From Aurantimonas endophytica (GTDB taxonomy: Bacteria > Pseudomonadota > Alphaproteobacteria > Rhizobiales > Rhizobiaceae), in assembly GCF_014196845.1 (NCBI RefSeq), contig NZ_JACIEM010000001.1, positions 1,519,730 to 1,583,729 of the forward strand: a DNA stretch of 64,000 nucleotides, read 5' to 3'. The position numbers and the translations under genes were made by a program. How positions within the stretch are numbered: the stretch's first letter is position 1; the number at the start of each line of letters is the position of its first letter. A model generated the notes under the pieces. That model saw nothing but the letters and a program-made list of their open reading frames with translations, did no database searches and was not told where the DNA came from. Shown here piece by piece: positions 1-8,044 of this stretch.

Positions 1-754
1 TGAGCAGCACCGCCATGGCCCCGTCGGCCTTGAGGTCGCGGGCGAAGACCGGCGTCTTGTCGCGGCGATAGGCGACGACGATGGCGCCGAGGCGCTTCTC
101 GAGATCGGCAAGGTCGGTAGCCAGGCACAGGATCGCCATGACCTCGGAGGCGACGGTGATGTCGAAGCCGCTCTCGCGCGGATAGCCGTTGGCGACGCCG
201 CCGAGCGAGGCGACGATGCCGCGCAGCGCCCGGTCGTTCATGTCCATGACCCGGCGCCAGGTGATGCGGCGGGTATCGATGTCGAGCGCATTGCCCCAGT
301 AGACATGGTTGTCGATCAGCGCGGCGAGCAAATTGTGCGCCGTGGTGATGGCGTGAAAGTCGCCGGTAAAATGGAGGTTCATGTCCTCCATCGGCACGAT
401 CTGCGCATAGCCGCCGCCGGCAGCGCCGCCCTTCATGCCGAAATTCGGCCCGAGCGAGGCTTCGCGTATGCAGACGCAGGCGCGCCTGCCGATGCGGTTG
501 AGGCCGTCGCCGAGCCCGACCGTGGTGGTGGTCTTGCCCTCCCCGGCCGGCGTCGGGTTGATCGCGGTGACGAGGATCAGCTTGCCGTCCGGCCGGCCCG
601 CCAGCGACTTGATGAAGCCGGCGGAGATCTTCGCCTTGTCGTGGCCGTAAGGGACGATGTCCGCCTCTTCGATGCCAAGGCGGGCGGCAATCTCGCGGAT
701 CGGCTTCTTCTTTGCGGCACGTGCGATCGCGATGTCGGACTTGAACTCGGCCAA
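1..754 (-). CDS. fhs: Formate--tetrahydrofolate ligase, N-terminal part (cut by window edge)
   Basis: ATP-dependent ligation of formate to tetrahydrofolate, giving 10-formyl-THF for cytosolic one-carbon metabolism. Only the first 251 residues are in the window, and the frame is open to base 1. The start is a TTG at 754 ([14 protein letters not shown]), chosen because GGGAG lies eight bases upstream and no in-frame ATG is near. The nucleotide-binding motif PTPAGEGKT is at about residues 67-75, followed by a [10 protein letters not shown] segment typical of the family. Family members are about 555 residues, so over half is missing. It lies downstream of putA on the same strand but is separated by a terminator-like hairpin, so it probably has its own promoter. 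No frameshift is seen in the visible part. Confidence 0.93.
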   Translation of the reverse strand, partial: MAEFKSDIAIARAAKKKPIREIAARLGIEEADIVPYGHDKAKISAGFIKSLAGRPDGKLILVTAINPTPAGEGKTTTTVGLGDGLNRIGRRACVCIREASLGPNFGMKGGAAGGGYAQIVPMEDMNLHFTGDFHAITTAHNLLAALIDNHVYWGNALDIDTRRITWRRVMDMNDRALRGIVASLGGVANGYPRESGFDITVASEVMAILCLATDLADLEKRLGAIVVAYRRDKTPVFARDLKADGAMAVLL

Positions 755-1081
755 GTGGTTGTCTCCCGATTCCGATTTTTTTGTTGCGGCGGACCATAGG
801 GAGCGAACGACAGAAACGCTACCGGCTGGGGCCGTGAAGAATTCTCAATGCAGGGGTAAGGTTTCGCGTTGCAACGAAGAAGCCCGGGCGCAGGGCGCAC
901 CGGGCTCCTCGTCTGTCAGTCTGTCCGGCCGCGACATCGGGAGGAAAATGTCGGCACACCGGGCAGTTCGCGGCGCTGCGAGGCTCGAGCGATTGGGAGG
1001 ATCTCGCGGGTCTCAGCAGCTCTTATTGCCGCAACGTCATCAATATAGCGCAAGTTGTGGCCGCTGTCTGTTACTCGTTTG
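755..1081. other. Intergenic stretch between putA and fhs
   Basis: These 327 bases hold no convincing gene. The short frames that cross it are extensions of shadow ORFs from putA and lack a ribosome binding site. On the minus strand it contains a terminator-like hairpin (879-907), presumably ending putA, and the fhs ribosome binding site (GGGAG near 766). I see no riboswitch consensus that I can name. Confidence 0.6.
879..907 (-). terminator. Probable terminator of putA
   Basis: On the minus strand AGCCCGG, one bulged T, GCGC, loop CCT, GCGC, CCGGGCT forms an 11-bp stem followed by TCTTCG. The U-run is poor, but the stem is very stable and it lies between putA and fhs. Confidence 0.6.
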
Positions 1082-4000
1082 CTACGCTTCCATTGCGATC
1101 AGGCTGGCATTGCCGCCTGCCGCGGCGGTGTTGACCGACACGACCTGCTCGCGCGTGAAGCGGGCGACGTAATTCGGCCCGCCGGCCTTCGGCCCGGTGC
1201 CGGAAAGGCCGGACCCGCCGAAGGGCTGCGAGCCGACGATAGCGCCGATCATGTTCCGGTTGATGTAGACATTGCCGACGGTGAGGCGTTCGCGCACGAG
1301 CCGCGCGACGTCGTCGATGCGGCTGTGTATGCCGAGCGTCAGCCCGAAGCCGGTGCGCTCGATGGCGTCGCACACCGCCTCGAGCCCGCCGGCCTTCCAG
1401 CGCACGACGTGGAGGATCGGCCCGAAGACCTCGCCGGGCAGCGCTTCCGCCCGGTCGAGTTCGACGATGTGCGGCGCGAACCATTGTCCTGCGGCCGGCA
1501 GGCCCTCCGGCAGCGTGCCGGCGAAGCGGATGCGCTGCTCGCGGCCCATGCGGTCCAGGTGCTCGCTCAGCATCGTGTGCTGCGCGGCATCGATCACCGG
1601 GCCCATGTCGGTGGCGATATCGCGGGGATCGCCCACGGTGAGCTCCGCTGCGGCGCCGGCGATCATCTCGACCATCGCATCGGCGACCTCTTCCTGCACG
1701 AACAACAGACGCAGCGCCGAGCAGCGCTGGCCGGTCGAGCGGAAGGCCGACATCACCACGTCGTCGGCCACCTGTTCGGGGAGCGCGGTGGCGTCGACGA
1801 TCATCGCGTTGATGCCGCCGGTCTCGGCGATCAGCGGCGCGATCGGCGCATCGCGGGCGGCGAGCGCCCGGTTGATGGCGAAGGCGGTCTCGGTCGAGCC
1901 GGTGAAGGCGACGGCCGCCGTCGCCTTGTGCGCGACGAGGGCAGCTCCCGCCTTGCCGTCGCCGGGCGCGAGATAGAGGCTCGTGGCGGGAAAGCCTGCC
2001 TCGTGCAGCAGGCCGACGGCGATGGCGGCGATCAGCGGCGTCTGCTCGGCAGGCTTGGCGATGACGACGTTGCCCGCGGCCAGCGCCGCGGCGACCTGGC
2101 CGGTGAAGATCGCCAGCGGGAAGTTCCACGGCGAGATGCAAACGGCGACGCCGCGCGAGCGGTATTGCAGCACGTTCTCCTCGCCGGTCGGGCCCGGCAG
2201 GAAGGTCGGCGCGGCGAACAGCCGCTCGGCCTCGGCAGCGTAGAAGCGCAAAAAGTCCACCGCTTCGCGGATCTCGGCGATGCCGTCGTCGACGGTCTTG
2301 CCGGCCTCGCGCGCCAGGAGGTTCATCAACAGGCCCTCTCGCGCCTCCATCAGGTCGGCGGCCTTGCGCAGCCACCCTGCCCGCGTCGCCGCCGGGACGG
2401 CTTCGGCGGTGCGGACATGGCGGGCGGCCTCGCCGACCAGGGCGGAAGCCGCCTCGGCGCCGAGTGCGTGGACGCTGCCGATCGCCGTGCCGTCGACGGC
2501 CGAGCGGATGACCTGCGGCGCGTCGGCTTTGGCGCCCGACCAGAAGCAGCGGGCCGTCACGTCGAGCGGACCGGCGGCGTCGCGCTCGGCAAGGAAGGAA
2601 GCCAGCGCCTTGCGTTCGCCGAAGGCCACGCCGGCGGAGTTCTGCCGCGGCGCGAAGATGTCGCGCGGCAGGACGATCTTCGGATGGCGGGCGGGACCCT
2701 CGGCGAGCAGGTCGCGCGGGCGCTGCAGCAGGTTCTCGATCGGCACGTCCGCGTCGCCGACCTGCGCGACGAAGGACGAGTTGGCGCCGTTCTCGAGCAG
2801 GCGGCGGACGAGATAGGCGAGCAGGTCGCGATAGCCGCCGACCGGGGCGTAAATCCGGCAGGCGATGTCGCCGCCTTTGGTCTTGCGCAGCGTCTCGTAG
2901 AGCGCCTCGCCCATGCCGTGCAGGCGCTGGAACTCGAAACCGGTCGGGTTGGGCCCGGCCATCTCCATGATCGTCGCGACGGTCAGGGCGTTGTGGGTGG
3001 CAAATTGCGGGTAGAGCCGCGGGCGCCGGTCGAGCAGCGCGCGGGCGGCGACGAGATAGGAGAGATCCGTCGCCGGCTTGCGGGAATAGACCGGATAGCC
3101 GGCAAGGCCCTTCTCCTGCGCCAGCTTGATCTCGGTGTCCCAGTAGGCGCCCTTGACCAGCCGCACCATCATTCTGATGCCGGCCGCGGCGGCCAGCGCG
3201 TCGATATGGTCGATCACCGCCAGCGTGCGCTTCTGATAGGCCTGGATCGCAAGGCCGAAACCGTCCCAGCCCCTGAAGTCCGCGGCTGCGACAACGGCAT
3301 TGATGACGTCGAGCGACAGTTCCAGCCGCTCGGCCTCCTCGGCGTCGATGGTGAGGTTGAGGTCGTAGCCCTTCGCCATGGTCGCCAGCTCGACGACCTT
3401 CGGCACGAGGTCGCGGATCACCGCCTCGCGGTGCGTCGGGGCGTAGCGCGGATAAAGCGCCGAGAGCTTCACCGAAATGCCGGGCCGGTCCGGCAGCGCC
3501 TTGTTGCCGGCCTTGCGCCCGATTGCCTCGATGGCGTCGGCATAGGATTTGAAGTAGCGCGCGGCGTCCTTCGCCGTCCGGGCCCCCTCGCCCAGCATGT
3601 CGTAGGAGTGCCGGTAGCCCTTCTTCTCGAAGCTCCGCGCCCGGTCGAGCGCGTCGCCGATCGTCTCGCCGAGCACGAAATGCCGGCCGAGGAAGCGCAT
3701 CGCCTGACGCGTCGCTGTGCGCACGGCGGGGGCGCCGAGCCGCTTCACCAGCGTCTGCATCACGCCCTGCGGCGTCTCGCCCGGCCGGATGATCCGCGCC
3801 GAGATGCCGAGCGCCCAGGCCGAGGCGGCGGTCAGCATGCGGTCCTCGTCGCCGTCGTGGTGGGCCCAGTCGCCGGCGCCGATCTTGTCCTCGATCAACC
3901 GGTCCTGGGTCGCCGCATCCGGCACCCGCAGCAGGGCCTCGGCAAGGATCATCAGCGCCAGGCCCTCGCGGCTGGAGAGGCCGAACTCGCGCAGGAAATC

Positions 4001-4177
4001 CTCGACCCCGCCAATGCCACCGGCCGATTGCCGGATGCCCTCGATCAACGAGCGCGCCCGCCGGTCCACCGCCGTCTCGTCGTGCGTCCAGCGCCCGGCC
4101 GTGCCGAGCAGCGCGGCGACGGCCTCGGTATCGTCAGGCGCGAAGGGAGCGGTAAAGGGCGGAGGCAGGGCCGGCAT
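1082..4177 (-). CDS. putA: Bifunctional proline dehydrogenase / glutamate-gamma-semialdehyde dehydrogenase PutA
   Basis: Oxidises proline to glutamate in two steps: FAD-dependent proline dehydrogenase (about residues 80-480, with VKGAYWDTEIK near 342) and NAD-dependent P5C dehydrogenase (about 500-1020, catalytic Glu in AETGG near 787 and Cys in STGQRCSAL near 820). From the ATG at 4177 it has 1031 residues. A TTG at 4240 would add 21 residues. This is the short PutA type without the N-terminal ribbon-helix-helix repressor domain of the enterobacterial protein, so it cannot autoregulate. Control most likely comes from the divergent Lrp-type gene at 4295. It is probably peripheral to the inner membrane, passing electrons to ubiquinone (family knowledge). 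Confidence 0.95.
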   Translation of the reverse strand: MPALPPPFTAPFAPDDTEAVAALLGTAGRWTHDETAVDRRARSLIEGIRQSAGGIGGVEDFLREFGLSSREGLALMILAEALLRVPDAATQDRLIEDKIGAGDWAHHDGDEDRMLTAASAWALGISARIIRPGETPQGVMQTLVKRLGAPAVRTATRQAMRFLGRHFVLGETIGDALDRARSFEKKGYRHSYDMLGEGARTAKDAARYFKSYADAIEAIGRKAGNKALPDRPGISVKLSALYPRYAPTHREAVIRDLVPKVVELATMAKGYDLNLTIDAEEAERLELSLDVINAVVAAADFRGWDGFGLAIQAYQKRTLAVIDHIDALAAAAGIRMMVRLVKGAYWDTEIKLAQEKGLAGYPVYSRKPATDLSYLVAARALLDRRPRLYPQFATHNALTVATIMEMAGPNPTGFEFQRLHGMGEALYETLRKTKGGDIACRIYAPVGGYRDLLAYLVRRLLENGANSSFVAQVGDADVPIENLLQRPRDLLAEGPARHPKIVLPRDIFAPRQNSAGVAFGERKALASFLAERDAAGPLDVTARCFWSGAKADAPQVIRSAVDGTAIGSVHALGAEAASALVGEAARHVRTAEAVPAATRAGWLRKAADLMEAREGLLMNLLAREAGKTVDDGIAEIREAVDFLRFYAAEAERLFAAPTFLPGPTGEENVLQYRSRGVAVCISPWNFPLAIFTGQVAAALAAGNVVIAKPAEQTPLIAAIAVGLLHEAGFPATSLYLAPGDGKAGAALVAHKATAAVAFTGSTETAFAINRALAARDAPIAPLIAETGGINAMIVDATALPEQVADDVVMSAFRSTGQRCSALRLLFVQEEVADAMVEMIAGAAAELTVGDPRDIATDMGPVIDAAQHTMLSEHLDRMGREQRIRFAGTLPEGLPAAGQWFAPHIVELDRAEALPGEVFGPILHVVRWKAGGLEAVCDAIERTGFGLTLGIHSRIDDVARLVRERLTVGNVYINRNMIGAIVGSQPFGGSGLSGTGPKAGGPNYVARFTREQVVSVNTAAAGGNASLIAMEA

Positions 4178-4227
4178 CGCATTCTCCAGAAGCGGGGTCG
4201 GCGGCACTCTAGCAGGCTCGGCGTAGG

Positions 4228-4248
4228 CGCTTCTCGCCAAAAAGCGCT
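4228..4248. promoter_or_regulatory. Inverted repeat in the putA-putR divergent promoter region
   Basis: GCGCTT (4228-4233), a nine-base spacer and AAGCGC (4243-4248) form a 21-bp dyad in the divergent intergenic region. Lrp/AsnC proteins usually bind degenerate dyads of about 15 bp, so this is a candidate PutR site. That is inference from position. Confidence 0.4.
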
Positions 4249-4294
4249 CTCAGGGTGGTGACAACCGCAGGCGGAATCGGTCAAACGCGAGGAA

Positions 4295-4756
4295 ATGACG
4301 GAACTCGATCAAAAAGACCGCAGCATTCTCCGCGAGCTCCAGCGCGAGGGCCGACTGACCAATCTGGAGCTGGCGGAGCGGGTGCATCTCTCGCCGACGG
4401 CGACGGCCGAGCGCGTCAAGCGCCTGACCCGCGACGGCTTCATCCTCGGCTATGCGGCGAGGCTCGCGCCGGAGAAGCTCGGGCGCGGGATGATCGTCTT
4501 CGTCGAGGTCAAGATGGATCGCACCAGCGACGATGTGTTTTCCGAATTCAAGCGGGTCGCGGAAGCGACACCGGCGATCATGGAATGCCACATGGTGGCC
4601 GGCGGATTCGACTACCTCATCAAGGCTCGCGTCGAGGACATGTCGGCGTATCGCGCCTTCCTTTCGGAGACCTTGCTGGCGCTGCCAGGTGTCCGCGAAA
4701 CGCACACTTACGCCGTGATGGAGGAGGTGAAGAATACCGCAGCGATTGCCTTCTGA
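4295..4756 (+). CDS. putR: Lrp/AsnC-family regulator, probable proline-responsive activator PutR
   Basis: A 153-residue Lrp/AsnC protein: N-terminal helix-turn-helix (LDQKDRSILRELQREGRLTN, then LAERVHLSPTATAERVKRL) and a C-terminal RAM ligand-binding/oligomerisation domain (about residues 65-150). Divergent from putA. In alphaproteobacteria an Lrp-type PutR in this position activates putA in response to proline (family knowledge). The putA-linked position is the reason for the specific name, and the domain call alone is certain. Start ATG at 4295 with GAGGAA directly upstream. An inverted repeat at 4228-4248 may be the shared operator. Confidence 0.9.
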   Translation: MTELDQKDRSILRELQREGRLTNLELAERVHLSPTATAERVKRLTRDGFILGYAARLAPEKLGRGMIVFVEVKMDRTSDDVFSEFKRVAEATPAIMECHMVAGGFDYLIKARVEDMSAYRAFLSETLLALPGVRETHTYAVMEEVKNTAAIAF

Positions 4757-4770
4757 CGGTTGACCTCGCC

Positions 4771-4878
4771 GCCTCAGATGCAATGTTGCGCAAGCCTCAG
4801 ACATGGCGCAATACTCAGCACCAATGGACCCGATCCGGCGCCGACGGGTGGCCGAACGCGGCAAATCGGTGCCTCAGA
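4771..4878 (+). repeat. Three direct copies of GCCTCAGA upstream of choX
   Basis: GCCTCAGA occurs at 4771-4778, 4794-4801 and 4871-4878, inside the 134-base gap between putR and choX. The first two are each followed by GCAAT/GCGCAA-like bases, and an inverted TTGCGC/GCGCAA pair spans 4786-4811. The third copy sits next to the choX ribosome binding site. Possible operator sites for choline control. Confidence 0.45.
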
Positions 4879-4890
4879 AAGGAGACACTC

Positions 4891-5838
4891 ATGATTTCTC
4901 GCCACGTTGTTGCGGGGCTTTCCCTCTGTGCCCTGATCGCTGCCTCCCCGGCAGTGGCCCAGGAGGCCGAGAGCTGCTCGACCGTCCGTCTGTCCGACGT
5001 CGGGTGGACCGACATCACCGCGACCACGGCCGTGACCGGCAAGATCCTCGACGGGCTCGGCTACGAGGCGGACGTCAAGATCCTCTCCGTGCCGGTGACC
5101 TTCGCCTCGCTCGCCAACAACGACCTCGACGTGTTTCTCGGCAACTGGATGCCGGCGCAGTCCAACGACCTGAAGAAATATCTCGATGACGGGTCGATCG
5201 TGCAGGTCCACACCAATCTCGAAGGCGCCAAGTACACGCTCGCGGTGCCGAAATATCTGTACGACGCGGGTCTCAAGGACTTCGCCGACATCCACAAGTT
5301 CAAGGACGAGCTGGACGGCAAGATCTACGGCATCGAGCCCGGCAACGACGGCAACAGCCTCGTCATCGGGCTGATCGAGAAGAACGAGTTCGACCTAGGC
5401 GACTTCGAGCTGGTCGCCTCGTCCGAGCAGGGCATGCTGAGCCAGGTGGCCCGCGCGACGCGCTCCGAAAACCCGATCGTGTTCCTCGGCTGGGCGCCGC
5501 ACCCGATGAACTCGACCTATACGCTCGAATACCTCTCCGGCGGCGACGACACGTTCGGACCGAACTATGGCGGCGCGACCGTCTACACGGTGACCCGGAA
5601 GGGCTATGTCGAGGAGTGTCCGAATGTCGGCAAGCTGCTCACCAACCTGACCTTCGACCTCGAGATGGAAAACCAGATCATGGGCGCGATCCTCGACGAC
5701 GGTCAGGATCCGGGCGACGCGGCAGAGGAATGGCTGAAGGCCAATCCGGGCCGCCTGGATGCCTGGCTCGAAGGCGTCACCACGACGGATGGCGAAGAAG
5801 GCCTCGCCGCCGTCAAGGAATCGCTCGACCTTTCCTGA
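4891..5838 (+). CDS. choX: Choline ABC transporter periplasmic binding protein ChoX
   Basis: A 315-residue exported choline-binding protein. Signal peptide is residues 1-23, with cleavage around AVA-Q. The ligand cage recognised in Sinorhizobium meliloti ChoX (W43, D45, W90, Y119, N156, W205) is present with a constant offset of four: W39, D41, W86, Y115, N152 and W201. This makes choline a much better substrate call than glycine betaine/proline in general. Start ATG at 4891, preceded by AGGAG (AAAGGAGACACTC). First gene of choXWV, with a stem-loop (5860-5885) after it that probably lets it be made in excess over the permease. Three GCCTCAGA repeats lie upstream. Confidence 0.94.
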   Translation: MISRHVVAGLSLCALIAASPAVAQEAESCSTVRLSDVGWTDITATTAVTGKILDGLGYEADVKILSVPVTFASLANNDLDVFLGNWMPAQSNDLKKYLDDGSIVQVHTNLEGAKYTLAVPKYLYDAGLKDFADIHKFKDELDGKIYGIEPGNDGNSLVIGLIEKNEFDLGDFELVASSEQGMLSQVARATRSENPIVFLGWAPHPMNSTYTLEYLSGGDDTFGPNYGGATVYTVTRKGYVEECPNVGKLLTNLTFDLEMENQIMGAILDDGQDPGDAAEEWLKANPGRLDAWLEGVTTTDGEEGLAAVKESLDLS

Positions 5839-5859
5839 GCGAAGGGATCGAACCACGAC

Positions 5860-5885
5860 GGCAGGGCCGATGATCCGGCCCTGCC
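5860..5885 (+). promoter_or_regulatory. Intercistronic stem-loop between choX and choW
   Basis: GGCAGGGCCG, loop ATGATC, CGGCCCTGCC: a perfect 10-bp stem with a six-base loop and no U-run. The position directly after a binding-protein gene suggests a 3-prime mRNA stabiliser or partial attenuator. Confidence 0.7.
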
Positions 5886-5928
5886 TGCATGAACGGGCCC
5901 GCACCCCGCAAGAAGGAAATCGCCCCAA

Positions 5929-6768
5929 GTGGAATGGCTGGAAGATAACCCGCTACCGATCGGCGACTACGCCGAAGCCTTCGTCAACTGGCTGACGGAC
6001 AACTTCACCTTCGTCTTCGACGGGCTGACCACGGGATTGGGCGGGTTCATCGACGGCATCCTCTTCCTCCTGGAATGGCCGCACCCTTTCGTCGTCGTCG
6101 CGGTCTTCTGCGCGATCGCCTGGTTGGCCCGCCGCAGCGTCCCGGTGGTTCTGTTCACGCTTTTCGGGATGCTGCTGATCATCAATCTCGGCTTCTGGGA
6201 CGCCACGGTCCAGACGCTGGCGCTGGTGCTCGCGGCGACCACGGCGTCGATGATCATCGGCGTGCCCCTCGGCATCGCCGCGGCACGCCGCGAATGGATC
6301 TACATGATCCTGCGGCCGATCCTCGACCTGATGCAGACGATCCCGACCTTCGTCTACCTGATCCCGGCGCTGATCCTGTTCGGGCTGGGCATGGTGCCTG
6401 GCCTGGTCGCGACGGTGATCTTCGCCTTGCCCGCCTCGATCCGTCTCACCCGTCTTGGCATCGCCTCGACGCCGCGGCAGCTGGTCGAGGCCGCCGACGC
6501 TTTCGGCGCGACCCCCCTGCAGCGCCTGTTCAAGGTCGAGATTCCCTATGCCCTGCCGCAGATCATGGCCGGACTGACGCAGACCATCATGCTGTCGCTG
6601 TCGATGGTGGTGATCGCCGCGCTGGTCGGCGCGCCCGGCCTCGGCGTGCCGGTGCTGCGGGCGCTCAACTCGATCAATGTCGGCAACGGCTTCGAAGCGG
6701 GCCTTGCCATCGTGCTCCTGGCGATCATCCTCGACCGCTTCTTCCGGGTCGAGGAGTCGCCGCGATGA
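5929..6768 (+). CDS. choW: Choline ABC transporter permease ChoW
   Basis: A 279-residue inner membrane permease of the OpuAB/ProW type. It has an N-terminal cytoplasmic stretch, then about six to seven membrane segments from residue 45 on. The EAA-type loop (EAADAFGATPLQRLFKVEIPYALP, near residue 185) contacts the ATPase. GTG start at 5929 with AGAAGGA ten bases upstream. The stop overlaps the choV start (ATGA). It forms the membrane pore for choline delivered by ChoX. The ORF has no sign of damage. Confidence 0.93.
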   Translation: MEWLEDNPLPIGDYAEAFVNWLTDNFTFVFDGLTTGLGGFIDGILFLLEWPHPFVVVAVFCAIAWLARRSVPVVLFTLFGMLLIINLGFWDATVQTLALVLAATTASMIIGVPLGIAAARREWIYMILRPILDLMQTIPTFVYLIPALILFGLGMVPGLVATVIFALPASIRLTRLGIASTPRQLVEAADAFGATPLQRLFKVEIPYALPQIMAGLTQTIMLSLSMVVIAALVGAPGLGVPVLRALNSINVGNGFEAGLAIVLLAIILDRFFRVEESPR

Positions 6769-7820
6769 CCAAGCCCATCGTTTCCTTCCAGAACGTCTCG
6801 ATCGTCTTCGGCAAGAACCCCGAGTCGGCACTGCCATTGGCCGATGCCGGCCGGTCCCGCGCGGAAATCCGCGAAGCGACCGGCACGACGCTCGGTGTCG
6901 CCGATGCCTCGATGGAGATTTTCGAGGGCGAGATCGCCGTGCTTATGGGCCTGTCCGGATCCGGCAAGTCGACGCTGCTGCGCGCGGTCAACGGCCTTGC
7001 TCCGGTGACGCGGGGCCGGGTCATCGTCGACACCGGCCACGGGCAGGTCGACCCGCGCGACTGCGGCACCAAGCGGCTGCGGGAGCTGCGCCGGCGCGAG
7101 GTGGCGATGGTGTTCCAGCAATTCGCGTTGCTGCCCTGGCGCACCGTCGCCGACAATGTCGGGCTGGGACTGGAGCTGTCCGGGGAGCCGAAGGCGGAGC
7201 GCCGCGAACGGGTCATGACCCAGCTGCAGCTGGTCGGCCTCGGCGACTGGGCCGACAGCCGCGTCGGCGAACTGTCGGGCGGCATGCAGCAGCGCGTCGG
7301 CCTTGCCCGCGCCTTTGCCACCGACGCGCCGGTCCTTCTTATGGACGAGCCCTTCTCGGCGCTCGACCCGCTGATCCGCGCCCGGCTGCAGGACGAGCTA
7401 CTGGAGATCCAGCAGCGGCTGAAGAAGACCATCATCTTCGTCAGCCATGATCTCGACGAGGCGTTCAAGATCGGCAACCGCATCGCCATCATGGAAGGCG
7501 GACGGATCATCCAGATCGGCACGGCCCAGGATATCGTGCTGCGGCCCGCCAATGGCTACGTCGCCGACTTCGTGACGCATATGAACCCGCTCAACGTCCT
7601 CACCGCCGAGAACGTCATGCGGCCGATCGATCGCGATACCGGCGATGCGCCGGCACGTGTCGCCGGCATGGCCGAGCCGGACACGCCACTGCGCCGGATC
7701 ATGGAATCGGTCTGCAAGGGCCGCGGCTCCGTCGTCGTCTCGCGCAATGGCCAGATCCTCGGCCAGATCGGGGCCCAGGAGATCGTCGATGCGCTGGAGC
7801 GGCACCAGGTAAGCCAGTAG
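6765..7820 (+). CDS. choV: Choline ABC transporter ATP-binding protein ChoV
   Basis: A 351-residue ATPase of the OpuAA/ProV type. Walker A GLSGSGKST is near residue 63, Q-loop FQQFALLPWRTV near 125, signature LSGGMQQRVGLARA near 170, Walker B VLLMDEPFSALD near 190 and the H-loop at SHDLDEA. The first 50 residues carry the extended N-terminus typical of this subfamily. The C-terminal 80 residues form a reduced CBS-like regulatory tail. Start ATG at 6765 overlaps the choW stop by four bases, indicating translational coupling. Energises choline import, the first step to glycine betaine as carbon/nitrogen source or osmoprotectant. Confidence 0.93.
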   Translation: MTKPIVSFQNVSIVFGKNPESALPLADAGRSRAEIREATGTTLGVADASMEIFEGEIAVLMGLSGSGKSTLLRAVNGLAPVTRGRVIVDTGHGQVDPRDCGTKRLRELRRREVAMVFQQFALLPWRTVADNVGLGLELSGEPKAERRERVMTQLQLVGLGDWADSRVGELSGGMQQRVGLARAFATDAPVLLMDEPFSALDPLIRARLQDELLEIQQRLKKTIIFVSHDLDEAFKIGNRIAIMEGGRIIQIGTAQDIVLRPANGYVADFVTHMNPLNVLTAENVMRPIDRDTGDAPARVAGMAEPDTPLRRIMESVCKGRGSVVVSRNGQILGQIGAQEIVDALERHQVSQ

Positions 7821-7863
7821 CGCCAGTTGCCCCGCACGATCACGCCCGCCTCTCCGCAGCGCC

Positions 7864-7888
7864 GGAACGGCTGGCGGGGTTCAGCGTT
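7864..7888 (+). promoter_or_regulatory. EcfG-type (general stress sigma factor) promoter
   Basis: GGAAC (7864-7868), 16-base spacer, CGTT (7885-7888): an exact match to the GGAAC-N16-CGTT consensus of alphaproteobacterial EcfG sigma factors. It lies 65 bases upstream of the microprotein start at 7953, and the sigma factor gene itself is at 20277 in this window. Confidence 0.7.
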
Positions 7889-7952
7889 GGTTTCCCATCA
7901 CGATGGCGCGCCGATATCCGGTCGCAACCTCCCCTGCATACAAGGATCAGTC

Positions 7953-8039
7953 ATGCTCAAGTTCTTCGCCAGCGCCGTTGGCATCATCTTTCTCATCGGG
8001 CTTCTCGTGGTCGTCGGACTGCTGATGCTGATCTTCTAA
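7953..8039 (+). CDS. 28-residue membrane microprotein
   Basis: MLKFFASAVGIIFLIGLLVVV and a further GLLMLIF: a single hydrophobic segment with one basic residue at the N-terminus, so an inner membrane peptide, probably N-in. Start ATG at 7953 with AAGGAT nine bases upstream. The larger in-frame extension to 7827 lacks a ribosome binding site. An EcfG-type promoter precedes it. It ends five bases before the TTG start of the PgpA-like gene, so it may also act as a coupling leader for that poorly initiated gene. Its C-terminal half resembles the second half of the DUF1328 protein at 23694 (both contain a LIGLL stretch and GLLLMLIF/GLLMLIF). Function unknown. Confidence 0.65.
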   Translation: MLKFFASAVGIIFLIGLLVVVGLLMLIF

Positions 8040-8044
8040 CCGCG

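Noticed and set aside
1055..4261. 1068-residue open frame on the plus strand opposite putA
   Set aside because: Antisense shadow of putA: composition is Arg/Gly/His/Asp-rich with no family motif, and the minus strand reads a perfect PutA.
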